From Williamsia sp. CHRR-6 (GTDB lineage Bacteria > Actinomycetota > Actinomycetes > Mycobacteriales > Mycobacteriaceae): DNA of 64,000 nt. Within the stretch, counting starts at the first letter, position 1. Every line of letters begins with the position of its first letter. This document shows positions 50,001 to 60,176 of the stretch, piece after piece. Location of the stretch: the NCBI RefSeq assembly GCF_018474015.1, contig NZ_JAHCSG010000006.1, positions 143,232 to 207,231 on the forward strand, in the 5' to 3' direction. A program made the translations under genes and the position numbers. The notes below the pieces were generated by a model. The model was not told the origin of the DNA. It was given only the letters and a program-made list of their open reading frames with translations, and made no database searches.

Positions 50001-52060
50001 CGCCCGACAATCTCGACCGAGACCCGCTGCTGGCGACTGATGAGGTTGTCGCACAACGCTTTCCGTTCAGTGCGGTGGTCGGTCAGGACAGTCTCAAACA
50101 GGCTCTCATCCTATGCGCCATCGCACCCGAGATCGGTGGGGTGCTGATCCGGGGCGAGAAGGGCACCGCGAAGTCGACGATCGTGCGCGCGTTGGCCCCG
50201 TTGTTGCCGCCGACCGTGACGGGGCAGGCCGGACGGGTCGTCGAGCTGCCCATCGGGGCAACCGAGGACCGGGTCATCGGGTCCATAGATGTGCACAAGG
50301 TGCTGCGCGACGGCGACGCCTCGTTCACGCCGGGTCTGCTCGCCGCCGCCGACGGCGGCGTGCTCTACATCGACGAGGTCAACCTGCTGGCCGATCATCT
50401 CGTCGACGTGCTGCTCGACGCGGCCGCCATGGGGCGGGTGACGGTGGAACGCGACTCGACCTCACGCAGCTACTCGGCGCGTTTCGTCTTGGTGGGCACC
50501 ATGAATCCCGAAGAGGGGGAGCTGCGACCCCAGTTGCTCGACCGGTTCGGGCTGGCGGTCAGTGTGCGGGCGCCCCGCGCGGTCGACGAACGGGTCGAGG
50601 TGATCACCCGCCGGATGGCCTACGACGCCGATCCCGCCAGTTTCTCCCAGGCCTGGCGCGCCGCCGATGTCGATGTGGCCCAGACCATCTCCGACGCGAG
50701 GTCGCGGCTGTCGACGGTGGTGCTGTCGGTTGCCGAGATGCGTCGGATCGCCGCGGTGTGCGCCCACCTCGAGGTCGACGGCCTGCGAGGCGACATCGTG
50801 GTGGCTCGCGCCGCCCGGGCTCACGCGGCGTGGCGGGGCGCCGAGGAGGTGACCGAGGCAGATGTGCGGGTGGCCGTCGAGTTGGCGTTGCCGCACCGTC
50901 GCCGGCGCGACGCGTTCGACGAGTCCGAGACCTCTGCCGACGACCTCGACGACGCCATGCAGGCCGGGCGCGCTGCCGCCGATGGACCCGAACCCGATCC
51001 CGACCCAGGGGGTGGGCCCGGGACTGTCTCATCACAGGGCTCGGAGACCGCCGAGGGGGAGCAGGCGAGCACGGGCGCGTCTGACCCCTGCCCGCCCACC
51101 ACCGGCCCGTCCGGTCCTGACTCATCTGCACCCGACTCGTCGGCAGGGGCGCCGGGGCCCGAGTCATGTTCGGGTGCACCATCAGCAGAATCGTCGACCG
51201 GTGAGTCCGGGGCGGACCGCAGTGCCTCGACCGAGCCGATGCCCGCGCCGCCGACGCGGGCAGTACCCATCCCTGGGCGCGTGGTCCGCGCGCTGCGTGT
51301 ATCCGGGATCGGCGACGGCGATCCGGGACGGCGATCACCGGCACGTAGCCGGCGTGGATCGGTGGTGGGTGCTTCCCCGCAGGTGCTCGCGGCAGGCATC
51401 CACCTGCACGCCACGGTGCTCGCCGCGATCGAGCGGCAGGCCGATTCCCGCGGTCGAGGCCTCACTGTCGAGCCCGACGATCTGCGCGGCGCAATCCGCG
51501 TGGGTCGCGAAGGCAACCTCGTCGTCTTCGCCGTCGACCTGTCGGGGTCGATGACCGCGCGTCAGCGGCTCGATGCGGTCAGCGGTGCATGCTCGGCGCT
51601 GCTGCGTGACTCCTACCAACGTCGCGACCGGGTGGCGGTGGTGGTCTTGAAGGGCACCGGCGCCCACCTCGTCGTCCCGCCCACCCGGTCGGTGACCGCG
51701 GCTCTGCGTGGGCTGACCGGTATCGCAACCGGGGGCCGAACCCCGTTGGCGGAAGGGATCATCGAAGCCGCCGCGGTGATCCAGCGAGCTCGCCACACCG
51801 ATCCACGGCGCCGATCGTTGATGGTCGTCATCACCGACGGGCGCGCCACCAGCGGACCAGGGGCGGTGCCGCGGGCGATGGCGGCCGCTGACCGTATTCG
51901 CAGACTCGGGGTGCACAGCGTCGTCGTCGATTGTGAACAGGGTGTGGTGCGCCTCGGTCTGGCCGCACGGTTGGCAGGGCACCTCGGTGCCCGCCACCTC
52001 GACGTGGGCGATGTGACCACCGATGCCGTGGTGGGTGCGGTCCGGCGGTCGGTGGCCTGA
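49997..52060 (+). CDS. Magnesium/cobalt chelatase, fused ChlI-ChlD type
   Basis: A 687-residue fusion of an AAA+ ChlI-like motor and a ChlD-like VWA subunit. Walker A is [10 protein letters not shown], Walker B is [13 protein letters not shown], and sensor residues lie in [18 protein letters not shown] Pro/Ser/Gly-rich linker (about residues 310-430) leads to the VWA domain with the MIDAS motif DLSGSMTAR and [11 protein letters not shown]. Since no chlorophyll genes are present and cobO-cobB-cobA follow, it probably helps CobN insert cobalt; CobN is not in the window. Confidence 0.9.
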   Translation: MTPDNLDRDPLLATDEVVAQRFPFSAVVGQDSLKQALILCAIAPEIGGVLIRGEKGTAKSTIVRALAPLLPPTVTGQAGRVVELPIGATEDRVIGSIDVHKVLRDGDASFTPGLLAAADGGVLYIDEVNLLADHLVDVLLDAAAMGRVTVERDSTSRSYSARFVLVGTMNPEEGELRPQLLDRFGLAVSVRAPRAVDERVEVITRRMAYDADPASFSQAWRAADVDVAQTISDARSRLSTVVLSVAEMRRIAAVCAHLEVDGLRGDIVVARAARAHAAWRGAEEVTEADVRVAVELALPHRRRRDAFDESETSADDLDDAMQAGRAAADGPEPDPDPGGGPGTVSSQGSETAEGEQASTGASDPCPPTTGPSGPDSSAPDSSAGAPGPESCSGAPSAESSTGESGADRSASTEPMPAPPTRAVPIPGRVVRALRVSGIGDGDPGRRSPARSRRGSVVGASPQVLAAGIHLHATVLAAIERQADSRGRGLTVEPDDLRGAIRVGREGNLVVFAVDLSGSMTARQRLDAVSGACSALLRDSYQRRDRVAVVVLKGTGAHLVVPPTRSVTAALRGLTGIATGGRTPLAEGIIEAAAVIQRARHTDPRRRSLMVVITDGRATSGPGAVPRAMAAADRIRRLGVHSVVVDCEQGVVRLGLAARLAGHLGARHLDVGDVTTDAVVGAVRRSVA

Positions 52061-52094
52061 CCCCACCACTGCATCCACGGGCCGAACCGTCCAC

Positions 52095-52119
52095 ATCCCC
52101 AGCCCGAATCCCCAGCCCG
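52095..52119 (+). repeat. Short direct repeat before cobO
   Basis: ATCCCCAGCCCG occurs at 52095-52106 and 52108-52119, one base apart. Its significance is unknown; no B12 riboswitch is evident here. Confidence 0.7.
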
Positions 52120-52151
52120 CCGTCCAGCCAGCGATCCAAAGGAGAACCTCG

Positions 52152-52769
52152 GTGCCTCAAGGTGTTCCTCCCGTCGTCCCCGACGACGGCCTCACCACCC
52201 GCCAGCGGCGCAACGCTGCCCTGCTCGCGGTGCACACCGGCGACGGCAAGGGCAAATCGACGGCGGCGTTCGGGATGGCCATGCGGGCCTGGAACGCCGG
52301 TCTGGACGTGGGGGTGTTCCAGTTCGTGAAGAACGCCAAGTGGAAAGTCGGCGAGGAGACCGCAATGCGGGCGCTCGGCGAGCTGAACCAGCGCAACGGC
52401 CTCGGTGCACCGGTGGACTGGCACAAGATGGGTTCGGGATGGTCCTGGATCCGACACGGCGATCAGACCGAGATCGAACACGCCGATCAGGCCCGCGAGG
52501 GCTGGGCTGAGATCAGGCGGCGACTCGCCGCACAAGCGCACGACTTCTATGTGCTCGACGAGTTCACCTACCCGCTGGCCTGGGGGTGGATCGACGTGGC
52601 CGACGTGGTGCAGGTGTTGGGCGACCGTCCCGGTCGCCAGCACGTGGTGATCACCGGACGGCGTGCACCGGCCGAGCTGATCGACGCGGCCGACCTGGTC
52701 ACCGAGATGACCAAGGTCAAACACCCCATGGATGCCGGCCGCAAAGGTCAGAAGGGCATCGAGTGGTGA
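52152..52769 (+). CDS. cobO: Cob(I)yrinic acid a,c-diamide adenosyltransferase CobO
   Basis: A 205-residue CobO/BtuR/CobA-type adenosyltransferase that attaches the 5'-deoxyadenosyl ligand to cobalt. The P-loop is HTGDGKGKSTAAFG (about residues 28-41). VFQFVKNAKWKVGEE and DFYVLDEFTYPLAWGW are conserved. The GTG has an AAAGGAGAA site about six bases upstream. Its TGA overlaps the GTG of cobB. Confidence 0.96.
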   Translation: MPQGVPPVVPDDGLTTRQRRNAALLAVHTGDGKGKSTAAFGMAMRAWNAGLDVGVFQFVKNAKWKVGEETAMRALGELNQRNGLGAPVDWHKMGSGWSWIRHGDQTEIEHADQAREGWAEIRRRLAAQAHDFYVLDEFTYPLAWGWIDVADVVQVLGDRPGRQHVVITGRRAPAELIDAADLVTEMTKVKHPMDAGRKGQKGIEW

Positions 52770-54280
52770 CCTCGATCCCGACCGTCGTCATCGCCGCGCC
52801 CGCCTCGGGCAGCGGGAAGACAACGGTGGCAACAGGTCTCATCGGGGCGCTACGGCGGGCCGGGCACCGCGTGGCCCCGTTCAAGGTGGGGCCGGACTTC
52901 ATCGACCCCGGCTACCACGGGCTGGCCGCAGGGCGTCCGGGTCGCAACCTCGACCCCAATCTGGTGGGCACCGATCGGGTGGCGCCGCTGTTCGTCGCCG
53001 GCTGTCGGGGCGCCGACATCGCCGTCGTCGAGGGCGTCATGGGGCTGTTCGACGGTCGTATCGACGACTCCGGTGGCGAGGTGGCCGCAGCGGTCACCGA
53101 CGGTCCGGCCCGTGGGTCCACCGCACATGTCGCCGCGCTCCTCGGCGCGCCGGTGATCGTGGTGGTCGACGCTTCTGGACACAGCCAGACCCTGGCCGCA
53201 GTCCTGCACGGGCTGCGCACCTTCGATCCGGGGGTGGACATCTGCGGGGTGATCCTCAACCGCGTCGGCTCGCCTCGACACGAATGGGTGCTGCGGCAGG
53301 CCTGCGATCGGGTGGGGCTGCCGGTGTTCGCGGTGCTTCCCCGGGTCACCGACCTCGTCGTGCCCTCTCGTCACCTCGGCCTCATCCCGGCCGCCGAGCA
53401 CGGTGGGGCCGCCCACTCCGCGGTCGAGGCGATGGCCGAACTCCTCGGTCGAACCGCTGATCTGGGGGCGATCGTGGCCGCAGGGTCGGCGCGACGACCG
53501 CTGGCCGCACCGGCCTGGTCGGCTGCCGACGAGGTGATCGCACACGGCGGCGCGGTGCAGCACAGCGGTGCGCCGGTGCGGGTCGCGCTGGCCGGCGGTG
53601 CGGCGTTCACCTTCGGCTACGCCGAGCAGCCCGAGTTGCTGTCCGCGGCCGGCGCAGAGGTGATCTCCTTCGATCCGCTCGTCGACCGGTTGCCCCCCGA
53701 GACCGACGCGGTGCTCATCGGCGGGGGATTCCCCGAGGAGCATGCCGCCGAGCTTGCGGCGAACGTCGAACTGCACCAACAGATCCGCGATCATGCCGGG
53801 GCCGGGCGGCCGGTGGCTGCCGAGTGCGCCGGACTGCTCTACCTCTGTCGCGACCTCGACGGACATCCGATGGCCGACGTGGTGGCACGCCACGGCCGAT
53901 TCGGTCCCCGACTGACCCTGGGCTACCGCGATGCCGTCGCACTGTCCGACTCACCGCTGTTCGTCGCCGGAACCCGGGTGACCGGACACGAGTTCCACCG
54001 CAGCGCGGTGACCGAGACCGCAGAATCGCGGTCTGATCGTCCCGGACTCGGTGATCGAACCGAGGCGGCATGGGCCTGGCGCGCTGCTGGGCTGCCGACC
54101 ACCGAGGGAGTGGTTGCCGGATCGGTACACGCCTCCTACCTGCACCTGCACCCGGCGGGTGTTCCGCAGGCGACCGTTCGGCTGTTGGCCGCGGCCCGCG
54201 CCGCGCGCCGGTGCGACCCGGCCACCGGCAGCGTCGATGAGCGGTCGGTACCGTCTGAGCATGCCGCACCCACCTCGTGA
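52766..54280 (+). CDS. cobB: Cobyrinic acid a,c-diamide synthase CobB
   Basis: A 504-residue glutamine-dependent amidase that amidates the a and c side chains of (hydrogeno)byrinate. The N-terminal ATP-binding domain has IAAPASGSGKTTVATGL and VGPDFIDPGYH. VVEGVMGLFDGR follows. The C-terminal glutaminase domain carries the Cys in AAECAGLLYL and the His in TGHEFHRS. The start overlaps cobO, and the last 20 bases overlap the start of cobA. Confidence 0.96.
   Translation: MTSIPTVVIAAPASGSGKTTVATGLIGALRRAGHRVAPFKVGPDFIDPGYHGLAAGRPGRNLDPNLVGTDRVAPLFVAGCRGADIAVVEGVMGLFDGRIDDSGGEVAAAVTDGPARGSTAHVAALLGAPVIVVVDASGHSQTLAAVLHGLRTFDPGVDICGVILNRVGSPRHEWVLRQACDRVGLPVFAVLPRVTDLVVPSRHLGLIPAAEHGGAAHSAVEAMAELLGRTADLGAIVAAGSARRPLAAPAWSAADEVIAHGGAVQHSGAPVRVALAGGAAFTFGYAEQPELLSAAGAEVISFDPLVDRLPPETDAVLIGGGFPEEHAAELAANVELHQQIRDHAGAGRPVAAECAGLLYLCRDLDGHPMADVVARHGRFGPRLTLGYRDAVALSDSPLFVAGTRVTGHEFHRSAVTETAESRSDRPGLGDRTEAAWAWRAAGLPTTEGVVAGSVHASYLHLHPAGVPQATVRLLAAARAARRCDPATGSVDERSVPSEHAAPTS
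54249..54254 (+). promoter_or_regulatory. Candidate -10 box of cobA inside cobB
   Basis: TACCGT near the 3' end of cobB ends six bases before the cobA ATG. An internal leaderless promoter could give cobA extra expression for siroheme synthesis. Confidence 0.45.
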
Positions 54281-55550
54281 CCCCGCCGCGGGTGAGCCGG
54301 TGACCGCCGTGTCGGGCGAGCCGGATGGACCCGACCACTACCTCGTCGGACTCGACCTGCGGGGCCGTCGGGTGGTGGCGGTCGGTGGGGGTTCGGTGGT
54401 CACCCGACGGCTCGGAGCGCTCGCGGCCGCCGGAGCGCAGATCGAGGTCATCGCGATCGACCCCACCCCGACCGTGGAGTCGTTCCCGGGGATCACCCTG
54501 CAGCGCAGGGCATATCGCGACGGTGACCTCTCCGGCGCCTGGTACGCGCTGGCGTGCACCGACGATCCCGAGGTGAACGCGGCGGTGGTCGCCGAGGCGG
54601 ATCGGCGGCGGATCTTCTGCGTGCGAGCCGACATCGCCCGCGCAGGCAGCGCGGTCACCCCTGCCTCCATCCGCCACGACGGGTTGACCGTCGGGGTGCT
54701 GGCCGACGGCGATCACCGCCGGTCGGCGCGGGTGCGCAACGAGATCAGCTCGGCGTTGCTCGACGGGGATCTGTCGGCGGTGCCTACTGCCCCGCATGCG
54801 CCCGGGGTGGCGTTGGTCGGTGGCGGCCCCGGTGATCCCGACCTCATCACCGTGCGCGGCCGCCGACTGCTGGCCCAGGCCGACGTGGTGGTGGCCGACC
54901 GTCTGGCGCCGGCGCAGCTACTGGCCGAACTGGGGCCGACGGTGACGATCATCGACGCCGCGAAGGTGCCCTACGGGCGTGCGATGGCGCAAGAGGCGAT
55001 CAACGATGCGCTCATCGAGCACGCGCGGGCCGGTCGGTTCGTGGTGCGCCTCAAAGGCGGCGATCCCTACGTGTACGGGCGCGGATTCGAGGAGTTGGCG
55101 GCGTGTGTGGCCGCCGGTGTCCCGGTGACCGTGGTCCCCGGCATCAGCAGTGCGATCGCGGCACCGGCATCGGCGGGCATCCCGGTCACCCATCGCGGGA
55201 TCACCCACGAGGTGATCATCGTGTCCGGTCACCTGGCCCCCGACCATCCTGACTCGCTGGTCGACTGGTCGGCCCTGGGCCGCATGCGTGGGACGGTCGT
55301 GTTGATGATGGCGGTCGAGCGCCTCGAGTTGTTCACCGACGCCCTCATCGCCGCGGGCCGTGACCCGCGTACCCCGGTGGCGATCATCGAGAACGGGTCG
55401 ATGCCCGGTCAGCGACGCACCGACACGGTGCTCGCGCAGGCGGGTCGGGCGGCCGGTGACGCGGGGGTGCGGCCACCGGCGATCGTGGTGATCGGAGCGG
55501 TGGCAGGTTTCGACGCCCGCACCGGATCGGTGGGATCCTCGCCGGCCTGA
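54261..55550 (+). CDS. cobA: Uroporphyrinogen-III C-methyltransferase / siroheme synthase (CysG-like)
   Basis: A 429-residue multidomain enzyme. The N-terminal part has the precorrin-2 dehydrogenase Rossmann motif VVAVGGGSVVTRRLGALA and ferrochelatase-type segments (RADIARAGSAVTPA). The C-terminal 230 residues form the SUMT methyltransferase with VALVGGGPGDPDLITVRG, VVRLKGGDPYVYGRGFEE and PVTHRGI. It makes precorrin-2 for cobalamin and probably siroheme. The start lies 20 bases inside cobB, which supports coupled expression. Confidence 0.94.
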   Translation: MPHPPRDPAAGEPVTAVSGEPDGPDHYLVGLDLRGRRVVAVGGGSVVTRRLGALAAAGAQIEVIAIDPTPTVESFPGITLQRRAYRDGDLSGAWYALACTDDPEVNAAVVAEADRRRIFCVRADIARAGSAVTPASIRHDGLTVGVLADGDHRRSARVRNEISSALLDGDLSAVPTAPHAPGVALVGGGPGDPDLITVRGRRLLAQADVVVADRLAPAQLLAELGPTVTIIDAAKVPYGRAMAQEAINDALIEHARAGRFVVRLKGGDPYVYGRGFEELAACVAAGVPVTVVPGISSAIAAPASAGIPVTHRGITHEVIIVSGHLAPDHPDSLVDWSALGRMRGTVVLMMAVERLELFTDALIAAGRDPRTPVAIIENGSMPGQRRTDTVLAQAGRAAGDAGVRPPAIVVIGAVAGFDARTGSVGSSPA

Positions 55551-55608
55551 GATTCGTTGTTCGCGCTGGTCAGCGCCCGGCGAATCGAGTGTCGGAGGTG
55601 CGGGAGGG

Positions 55609-55614
55609 TAGCTT
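55609..55614 (+). promoter_or_regulatory. Candidate -10 box of the MFS transporter gene
   Basis: TAGCTT ends six bases before ATG 55621, another predicted leaderless start. Confidence 0.4.
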
Positions 55615-55620
55615 GTCCCC

Positions 55621-57135
55621 ATGACTGGCACCGGGGAGATGGCACACGGGTCGACAGGCGCGACGAAGGTCTTCGGCTGGCCGATCTTCGTTCTCGGTGG
55701 AATGCAGCTGCTGGTGGTGCTCGACGGCACCGTGGCCGCCTTGGCCCTGCCGCGTATCCGCGATGCGCTGCGTCTCAGCGAGTCGAGCGGCAACTGGATC
55801 ATCACCGCCTACGTCATCGCCTTCGGTGGACTGATGCTCCTCGGTGGGCGTCTGGGTGACACGTTCGGCCGCAAACGCATGTTCGTGGTGGGCGTGGCCC
55901 TGTTCACGCTCACCTCGCTGTTGTGTGGACTGGCGTGGGACGAGGCCAGCCTCGTCGTGGGTCGCGCGCTGCAGGGTGCGTCGGCAGCCATCGCCGCCCC
56001 GACGGCGATGGCGTTGGTGGCCACCACCTACGCCCCCGGGAAGGCGCGTAGCACCGCGTTCGCCGTGTACGCGGCCATGACCGGCGTCGGATCGGTCGCC
56101 GGGCTGATCGCCGGCGGTGCCCTCACCGAGATCAGCTGGCGGTTGGTGTTCTTGATCAACATCCCCATCGGGGTGTTCGTCGTCGTCGGTGGGATCGCGT
56201 TCCTCGTCGAGTCACAGGGTGAGCGCCTCGCCCTCGACATCCCCGGGGCGATCCTGGTCACCGTCGGTGCCTCGCTGCTGGTGTTCGCCGTCAACGAGGG
56301 GCCCGGCGGCTGGGTTCGACCGATGGTCCTGGTGCCGGCGATTCTCGCCGTCGTGGTGTTGATCGCCTTCTACGTGGTGGAACGCTCCGCGGCCAACCCG
56401 GTGTTGCCGTTCGAGTTCTTCCGTGACAGCAGTCGGGTGGCGGTGTTCGCGTCGATCCTGCTCGCCGGGGCGTTGCTGATGTGCATGGCCGTCTACATCG
56501 CGCTCTACCTGCAGGGCATCCTCGACTACTCGCCGCTCAAGAGTGGTCTGTCGGTGGTCCCGTTCGCGTTCGGTCTGGCCGTCGGCGCCACCCTGGCATC
56601 CCGGCTGGCCCAGACGATCGGCTGCCGGTGGATCGTGCTGATCGGTGGGGCGAGCATCCTGCCGGGGTGTCTGTATGCGGCGCACATCTGCACCCGGTCC
56701 CCGAACTACTTTCCCGACATCCTCATCCCGGTGGTGGCCATCGGATTCGGGGTGGGGATGTCGTCGATCCCGCTGACGCTGTCGGCGGTGGCCGGGGTGA
56801 AGGTCACCGAGATCGGCCCCATGACCGCGATCGTTCAGGTACTGCAAAACCTCGGCGGGGGTGTGGGTCTGGTGATCGTCGGTGCATTTGTGACCTCCAA
56901 GACCCTGGCCGAGGGTGGTACCACTCGGCCAGTGGCGGAGATGAACGATGCTCAACTGTTCGCGCTGTCCCAGGGCTATTCGGTGGCGTTCGTGAGCGCA
57001 GCCGTCATCGCGGTGATCGTGGGCGCGGTCGTGATGTTCGTCCGCTACACCCCAGAGCAGGTGGCTGAGGGGCAACAGGCGCAGGAAGCTGCCGCGAAAG
57101 GCGTCGAGGCCGACCTCGACCGGGTGGGCGGCTGA
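55621..57135 (+). CDS. efpA: MFS drug/efflux transporter, EfpA-like (DHA2 family)
   Basis: A 504-residue, 14-helix major facilitator. Motif A is GGRLGDTFGRKRMF, and the DHA2-type motif C region follows with AMTGVGSVAGLIAGGALTE and WRLVFLINIPIGV. Members export drugs, dyes or lipids by proton antiport. The location between cobA/cysG and proS is that of efpA in mycobacteria, which supports the symbol, but the substrate cannot be deduced. Confidence 0.9.
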   Translation: MTGTGEMAHGSTGATKVFGWPIFVLGGMQLLVVLDGTVAALALPRIRDALRLSESSGNWIITAYVIAFGGLMLLGGRLGDTFGRKRMFVVGVALFTLTSLLCGLAWDEASLVVGRALQGASAAIAAPTAMALVATTYAPGKARSTAFAVYAAMTGVGSVAGLIAGGALTEISWRLVFLINIPIGVFVVVGGIAFLVESQGERLALDIPGAILVTVGASLLVFAVNEGPGGWVRPMVLVPAILAVVVLIAFYVVERSAANPVLPFEFFRDSSRVAVFASILLAGALLMCMAVYIALYLQGILDYSPLKSGLSVVPFAFGLAVGATLASRLAQTIGCRWIVLIGGASILPGCLYAAHICTRSPNYFPDILIPVVAIGFGVGMSSIPLTLSAVAGVKVTEIGPMTAIVQVLQNLGGGVGLVIVGAFVTSKTLAEGGTTRPVAEMNDAQLFALSQGYSVAFVSAAVIAVIVGAVVMFVRYTPEQVAEGQQAQEAAAKGVEADLDRVGG

Positions 57136-57159
57136 TCGACGCCTGCCACGCGGTGCAGG

Positions 57160-57903
57160 TCAGTCGGTGAGGATCACCAGTTCACGGTCCGAGGCGATCT
57201 CGGTGCGTTGACCGCCGCCTGCAGCGACCGCGGCCAGCACGTTGATGTCGTGCACCGTGCGGCGACTGCGCAGCAGGGACGACACCAGCACCCCCTTGTG
57301 GTGCTTGTTGAAATGACTGACGACGCTGCGGGTTCCGTCGGGCTTCTCGGTCAACACGGTGACCTCCACGGCGCCGGGCACCGGTCCCAGGGCGCGATAT
57401 CCGCCCGACCGCAGGTCCACGACGAGATCGGATCCCAGCCCGTTGAGCGCTGTGGTCAGATCCGGTTTCCACTGCGAGCCCAGCGTTCCCAGGTTCGGTA
57501 GGCGTGAGGCCGCCGACAGCCGGTAGGCGGGGATCAGGTCGGTGGCACCGACCACTCCGAACAACGCCGACCCGATGAGCAGGCGTTCGTCGGCGCGACG
57601 CCGCGCTGCGGCACTGAGTGCGGCCACGTCGATCGCGTCGTAGAGCACCCCGGTGTAGCGCTCCAGCGCCGGTCGGGTGGGTGCAGAGAACAGCGAGGCG
57701 TTGCGGGCCACCTCGGCCAGTTGGGTGCGTCCAAGCCCCAGGGCCGCGGCGCTGGCCTCCACGTCGTCGGCCAAATCCACCAGCGCGTCGGCGATCCGGC
57801 GCCGGATCGGGGTCAGCGTGGGCAATGTGAGCCCCTCGAGTCGTAGTGCCGGACCGGTTCCGCCGTCGGACTTGGTCTCCGAGGGCGGCAGGATGATCAG
57901 CAC
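57160..57903 (-). CDS. yaaA: YaaA family peroxide stress protein
   Basis: A 247-residue YaaA/DUF328 protein. In E. coli YaaA lowers free intracellular iron during peroxide stress. It begins MLIILPPSETKSDGG and has the conserved ERYTGVLYDAID, LLIGSALFGVV and SHFNKHHKGVLVSSLLRSR segments. GTG 57903 gives the family N terminus and lies seven bases after a TACCCT -10; an ATG at 57936 would add eleven residues. It diverges from proS. Confidence 0.93.
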   Translation of the reverse strand: MLIILPPSETKSDGGTGPALRLEGLTLPTLTPIRRRIADALVDLADDVEASAAALGLGRTQLAEVARNASLFSAPTRPALERYTGVLYDAIDVAALSAAARRRADERLLIGSALFGVVGATDLIPAYRLSAASRLPNLGTLGSQWKPDLTTALNGLGSDLVVDLRSGGYRALGPVPGAVEVTVLTEKPDGTRSVVSHFNKHHKGVLVSSLLRSRRTVHDINVLAAVAAGGGQRTEIASDRELVILTD

Positions 57904-57910
57904 AGCGTCG

Positions 57911-57942
57911 AGGGTAGTGCGCCGCCGGTCAGCCACTACGCT
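57911..57942. promoter_or_regulatory. Divergent -10 boxes for yaaA and proS
   Basis: TACCCT on the reverse strand (57911-57916) serves yaaA seven bases downstream. TACGCT on the forward strand (57937-57942) serves proS eight bases downstream. The two starts are only 47 bases apart, so their promoters overlap. Confidence 0.4.
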
Positions 57943-57950
57943 GGCTACTC

Positions 57951-59693
57951 GTGATCACCCGAATGTCGTCCTTGTTCCTGCGCACCCTGCGCGACGATCC
58001 CGCAGACGCCGAGGTACCCAGCCACAAGCTGTTGGTACGTGCCGGATACGTACGGCGGGTGGCTCCAGGCGTCTACAGCTGGCTGCCGTTGGGTCTGCGG
58101 GTGCTGCGCCGCGTGGAGAACGTGGTGCGAGAAGAGATGAATCGCATAGGGGCGCAGGAGATCTCGCTGCCGGCCCTGTTGCCGCGCGAGCCGTATGAGG
58201 TGACCGGGCGGTGGTCGGAGTACGGCGACGCGTTGTTTCGACTCAAGGATCGCAAGGGTGCCGACATGCTGCTCGGACCCACCCACGAGGAATTGTTCGC
58301 GCAGCTGATCAAGAGTGAGTACACCTCGTACAAAGACCTGCCGGTCACCCTCTATCAGATCCAGACCAAGTATCGCGACGAAGAACGCCCCCGCGCAGGG
58401 ATCCTGCGGGGCCGCGAGTTCGTGATGAAGGACTCGTACTCCTTCGACCTCGACGAGGGCGGATCCAAGGCGTCCTACGACGCCCACCGCGAGGCATATC
58501 AGAAGATCTTCGCCCGACTCGGCGTGCGCTATGTGATCGTCGCGGCCACCTCGGGGGCCATGGGGGGCAGTGCATCTGAGGAGTTCCTGGCCGAGAGTGA
58601 GGTGGGCGAGGACACCTATGTGCGCTGCCTGGAGTCCGGCTACGCGGCCAACGTCGAGGCCGTGGTGACCCCGGCACCCCCGGCTCGTCCGATCGAGGGG
58701 CTGGCCGAGGCAGTGGTCTACGACACCGGTTCGACTCCGACCATCCCCACCCTGGTCGACTGGGCCAACGCTGCCCTCGATCGCACGGTGACCGCCGCCG
58801 ACACCCTCAAGAACATCCTCGTCAAGGTGACCCACGCTGACGGCGCCACCGAGATCGTGGGGATCGGTCTGCCCGGTGACCGGGAGGTTGATCTCAAGCG
58901 ACTCGAGGCGTCGTTCGAGCCGTCGTCGGTTGCGTTGCTCGATGACGCCGACTTCGCCGCGAATGCGTTCCTGGTGAAGGGATACATCGGCCCGAAGGCG
59001 CTGCTGGCCAACGAGGTCCGCTACCTCGTCGACCCGCGGGTGGTCGACGGCACCGCCTGGATCACCGGTGCTGACGAACAGGGCAAGCATGTGGTCGACC
59101 TGGTCGCCGGTCGCGATTTCGTCGCCGACGGGACCATCGAAGCTGCGCAGGTGCGTGACGGCGACCTCTCGCCCGACGGCCGGGGTCCGCTGGTGTCGGC
59201 GCGTGGGATCGAGATCGGGCACATCTTCCAGTTGGGACGCAAGTACACCGACGCCTTCGAGGTGGATGTGTTGGGCGAGAACGGCAAACCGGTCCGGCTC
59301 ATCCAGGGTTCCTACGGTGTCGGGGTGTCGCGCCTGGTGGCGGTGATCGCCGAGCAGACCCATGACGAGAAGGGCCTGGCGTGGCCGCGTGAGGTGGCAC
59401 CGTTCGGTGTGCAGATCGTGGTGGCCAACGGCAAGGACGCCGCGGCCGCAGCGGCCGGGGAGCAGCTCGCGACCGCGCTCGATTCCGCCGGCGCCGAGGT
59501 GCTCCTCGACGACCGCAAGGCCTCACCCGGGGTGAAGTTCAAGGACTCCGAGTTGCTCGGGGTGCCCACGACGGTGGTCATCGGACGCAGCTTCAGCAAC
59601 GGTGTGGTGGAGGTCCGCGACCGGATCACCGGGGACGTCGCTGAGATCGCACTGGATGAGGTGGTCGGCCACCTCATCGGTGAGCGCGCCTGA
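57951..59693 (+). CDS. proS: Prolyl-tRNA synthetase (bacterial type)
   Basis: A 580-residue class II synthetase of the bacterial type with an inserted editing domain between motifs 2 and 3. It begins [20 protein letters not shown], with motif 1 around [18 protein letters not shown], motif 2 [17 protein letters not shown] then MKDSYSF, the editing domain about residues 225-380, and motif 3 [18 protein letters not shown]-terminal anticodon-binding domain follows. The start is GTG 57951, or ATG 57963. Confidence 0.97.
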   Translation: MITRMSSLFLRTLRDDPADAEVPSHKLLVRAGYVRRVAPGVYSWLPLGLRVLRRVENVVREEMNRIGAQEISLPALLPREPYEVTGRWSEYGDALFRLKDRKGADMLLGPTHEELFAQLIKSEYTSYKDLPVTLYQIQTKYRDEERPRAGILRGREFVMKDSYSFDLDEGGSKASYDAHREAYQKIFARLGVRYVIVAATSGAMGGSASEEFLAESEVGEDTYVRCLESGYAANVEAVVTPAPPARPIEGLAEAVVYDTGSTPTIPTLVDWANAALDRTVTAADTLKNILVKVTHADGATEIVGIGLPGDREVDLKRLEASFEPSSVALLDDADFAANAFLVKGYIGPKALLANEVRYLVDPRVVDGTAWITGADEQGKHVVDLVAGRDFVADGTIEAAQVRDGDLSPDGRGPLVSARGIEIGHIFQLGRKYTDAFEVDVLGENGKPVRLIQGSYGVGVSRLVAVIAEQTHDEKGLAWPREVAPFGVQIVVANGKDAAAAAAGEQLATALDSAGAEVLLDDRKASPGVKFKDSELLGVPTTVVIGRSFSNGVVEVRDRITGDVAEIALDEVVGHLIGERA

Positions 59694-59747
59694 CCCTGCC
59701 CGCCCCCGAGCCCCGAAAGCCCTGGTGCAGCCGAGGTCGGCGGGAGC

Positions 59748-60176
59748 TCAGGTGCCCGGCAGTGCCACGGTGGCCGGCGTGATCCGCAGCGCCAACCGCC
59801 AGGTGGCCGCGCGCCGGGCGGCATCGCTGAGCCCGGCCACCGCGGTACCCCGTTGCTGGGGTTGATCGCAGCGTTCCACCATCGATCGCCAAGCGCGCGC
59901 GCAGTCCTGCTCGGCGGCCAACATGGCCTGCACCGCCCCGGTCGGACCGGTGACCTCGACCGGAAGCACGTAGCCGGGGGCCGCGACCGGTACCGCCACC
60001 TGGGCGGCGGCCAGTAGTCGCGCCAATTCGTCACGGCGAGAACGGTGTTCGGCCAGATACTCGTCCAGTGTCGATCGGCGACCGGCCGCGGCGTACGCAG
60101 CAGCGATGCCGTAGGTGAAGATGGCCGCGTCCTGCGCGCCGATGGCGGCGACGATGGCGTCGGTGGCTTCGCTCAC
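59748..60176 (-). CDS. DUF4439 ferritin-like domain protein
   Basis: A 142-residue, all-helical protein of the actinobacterial ferritin-like DUF4439 family. It begins MSEATDAIVAAIGAQDAAIF, with YGIAAAYAA and LDEYLAEHRSRRDEL, and later AEQDCARAWRSMVE. It has no signal peptide. Whether it binds iron is uncertain: Glu and His residues are present but the classical ferritin EXXH pairs are not obvious. The GTG start overlaps the stop of the upstream Tat lipoprotein gene, suggesting the two proteins act together. Confidence 0.82.
   Translation of the reverse strand: MSEATDAIVAAIGAQDAAIFTYGIAAAYAAAGRRSTLDEYLAEHRSRRDELARLLAAAQVAVPVAAPGYVLPVEVTGPTGAVQAMLAAEQDCARAWRSMVERCDQPQQRGTAVAGLSDAARRAATWRLALRITPATVALPGT

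Noticed and set aside
52061..52151. Cobalamin riboswitch before cobO
   Set aside because: The gap is only 91 bases and lacks a recognisable B12-box; only a short direct repeat is seen.
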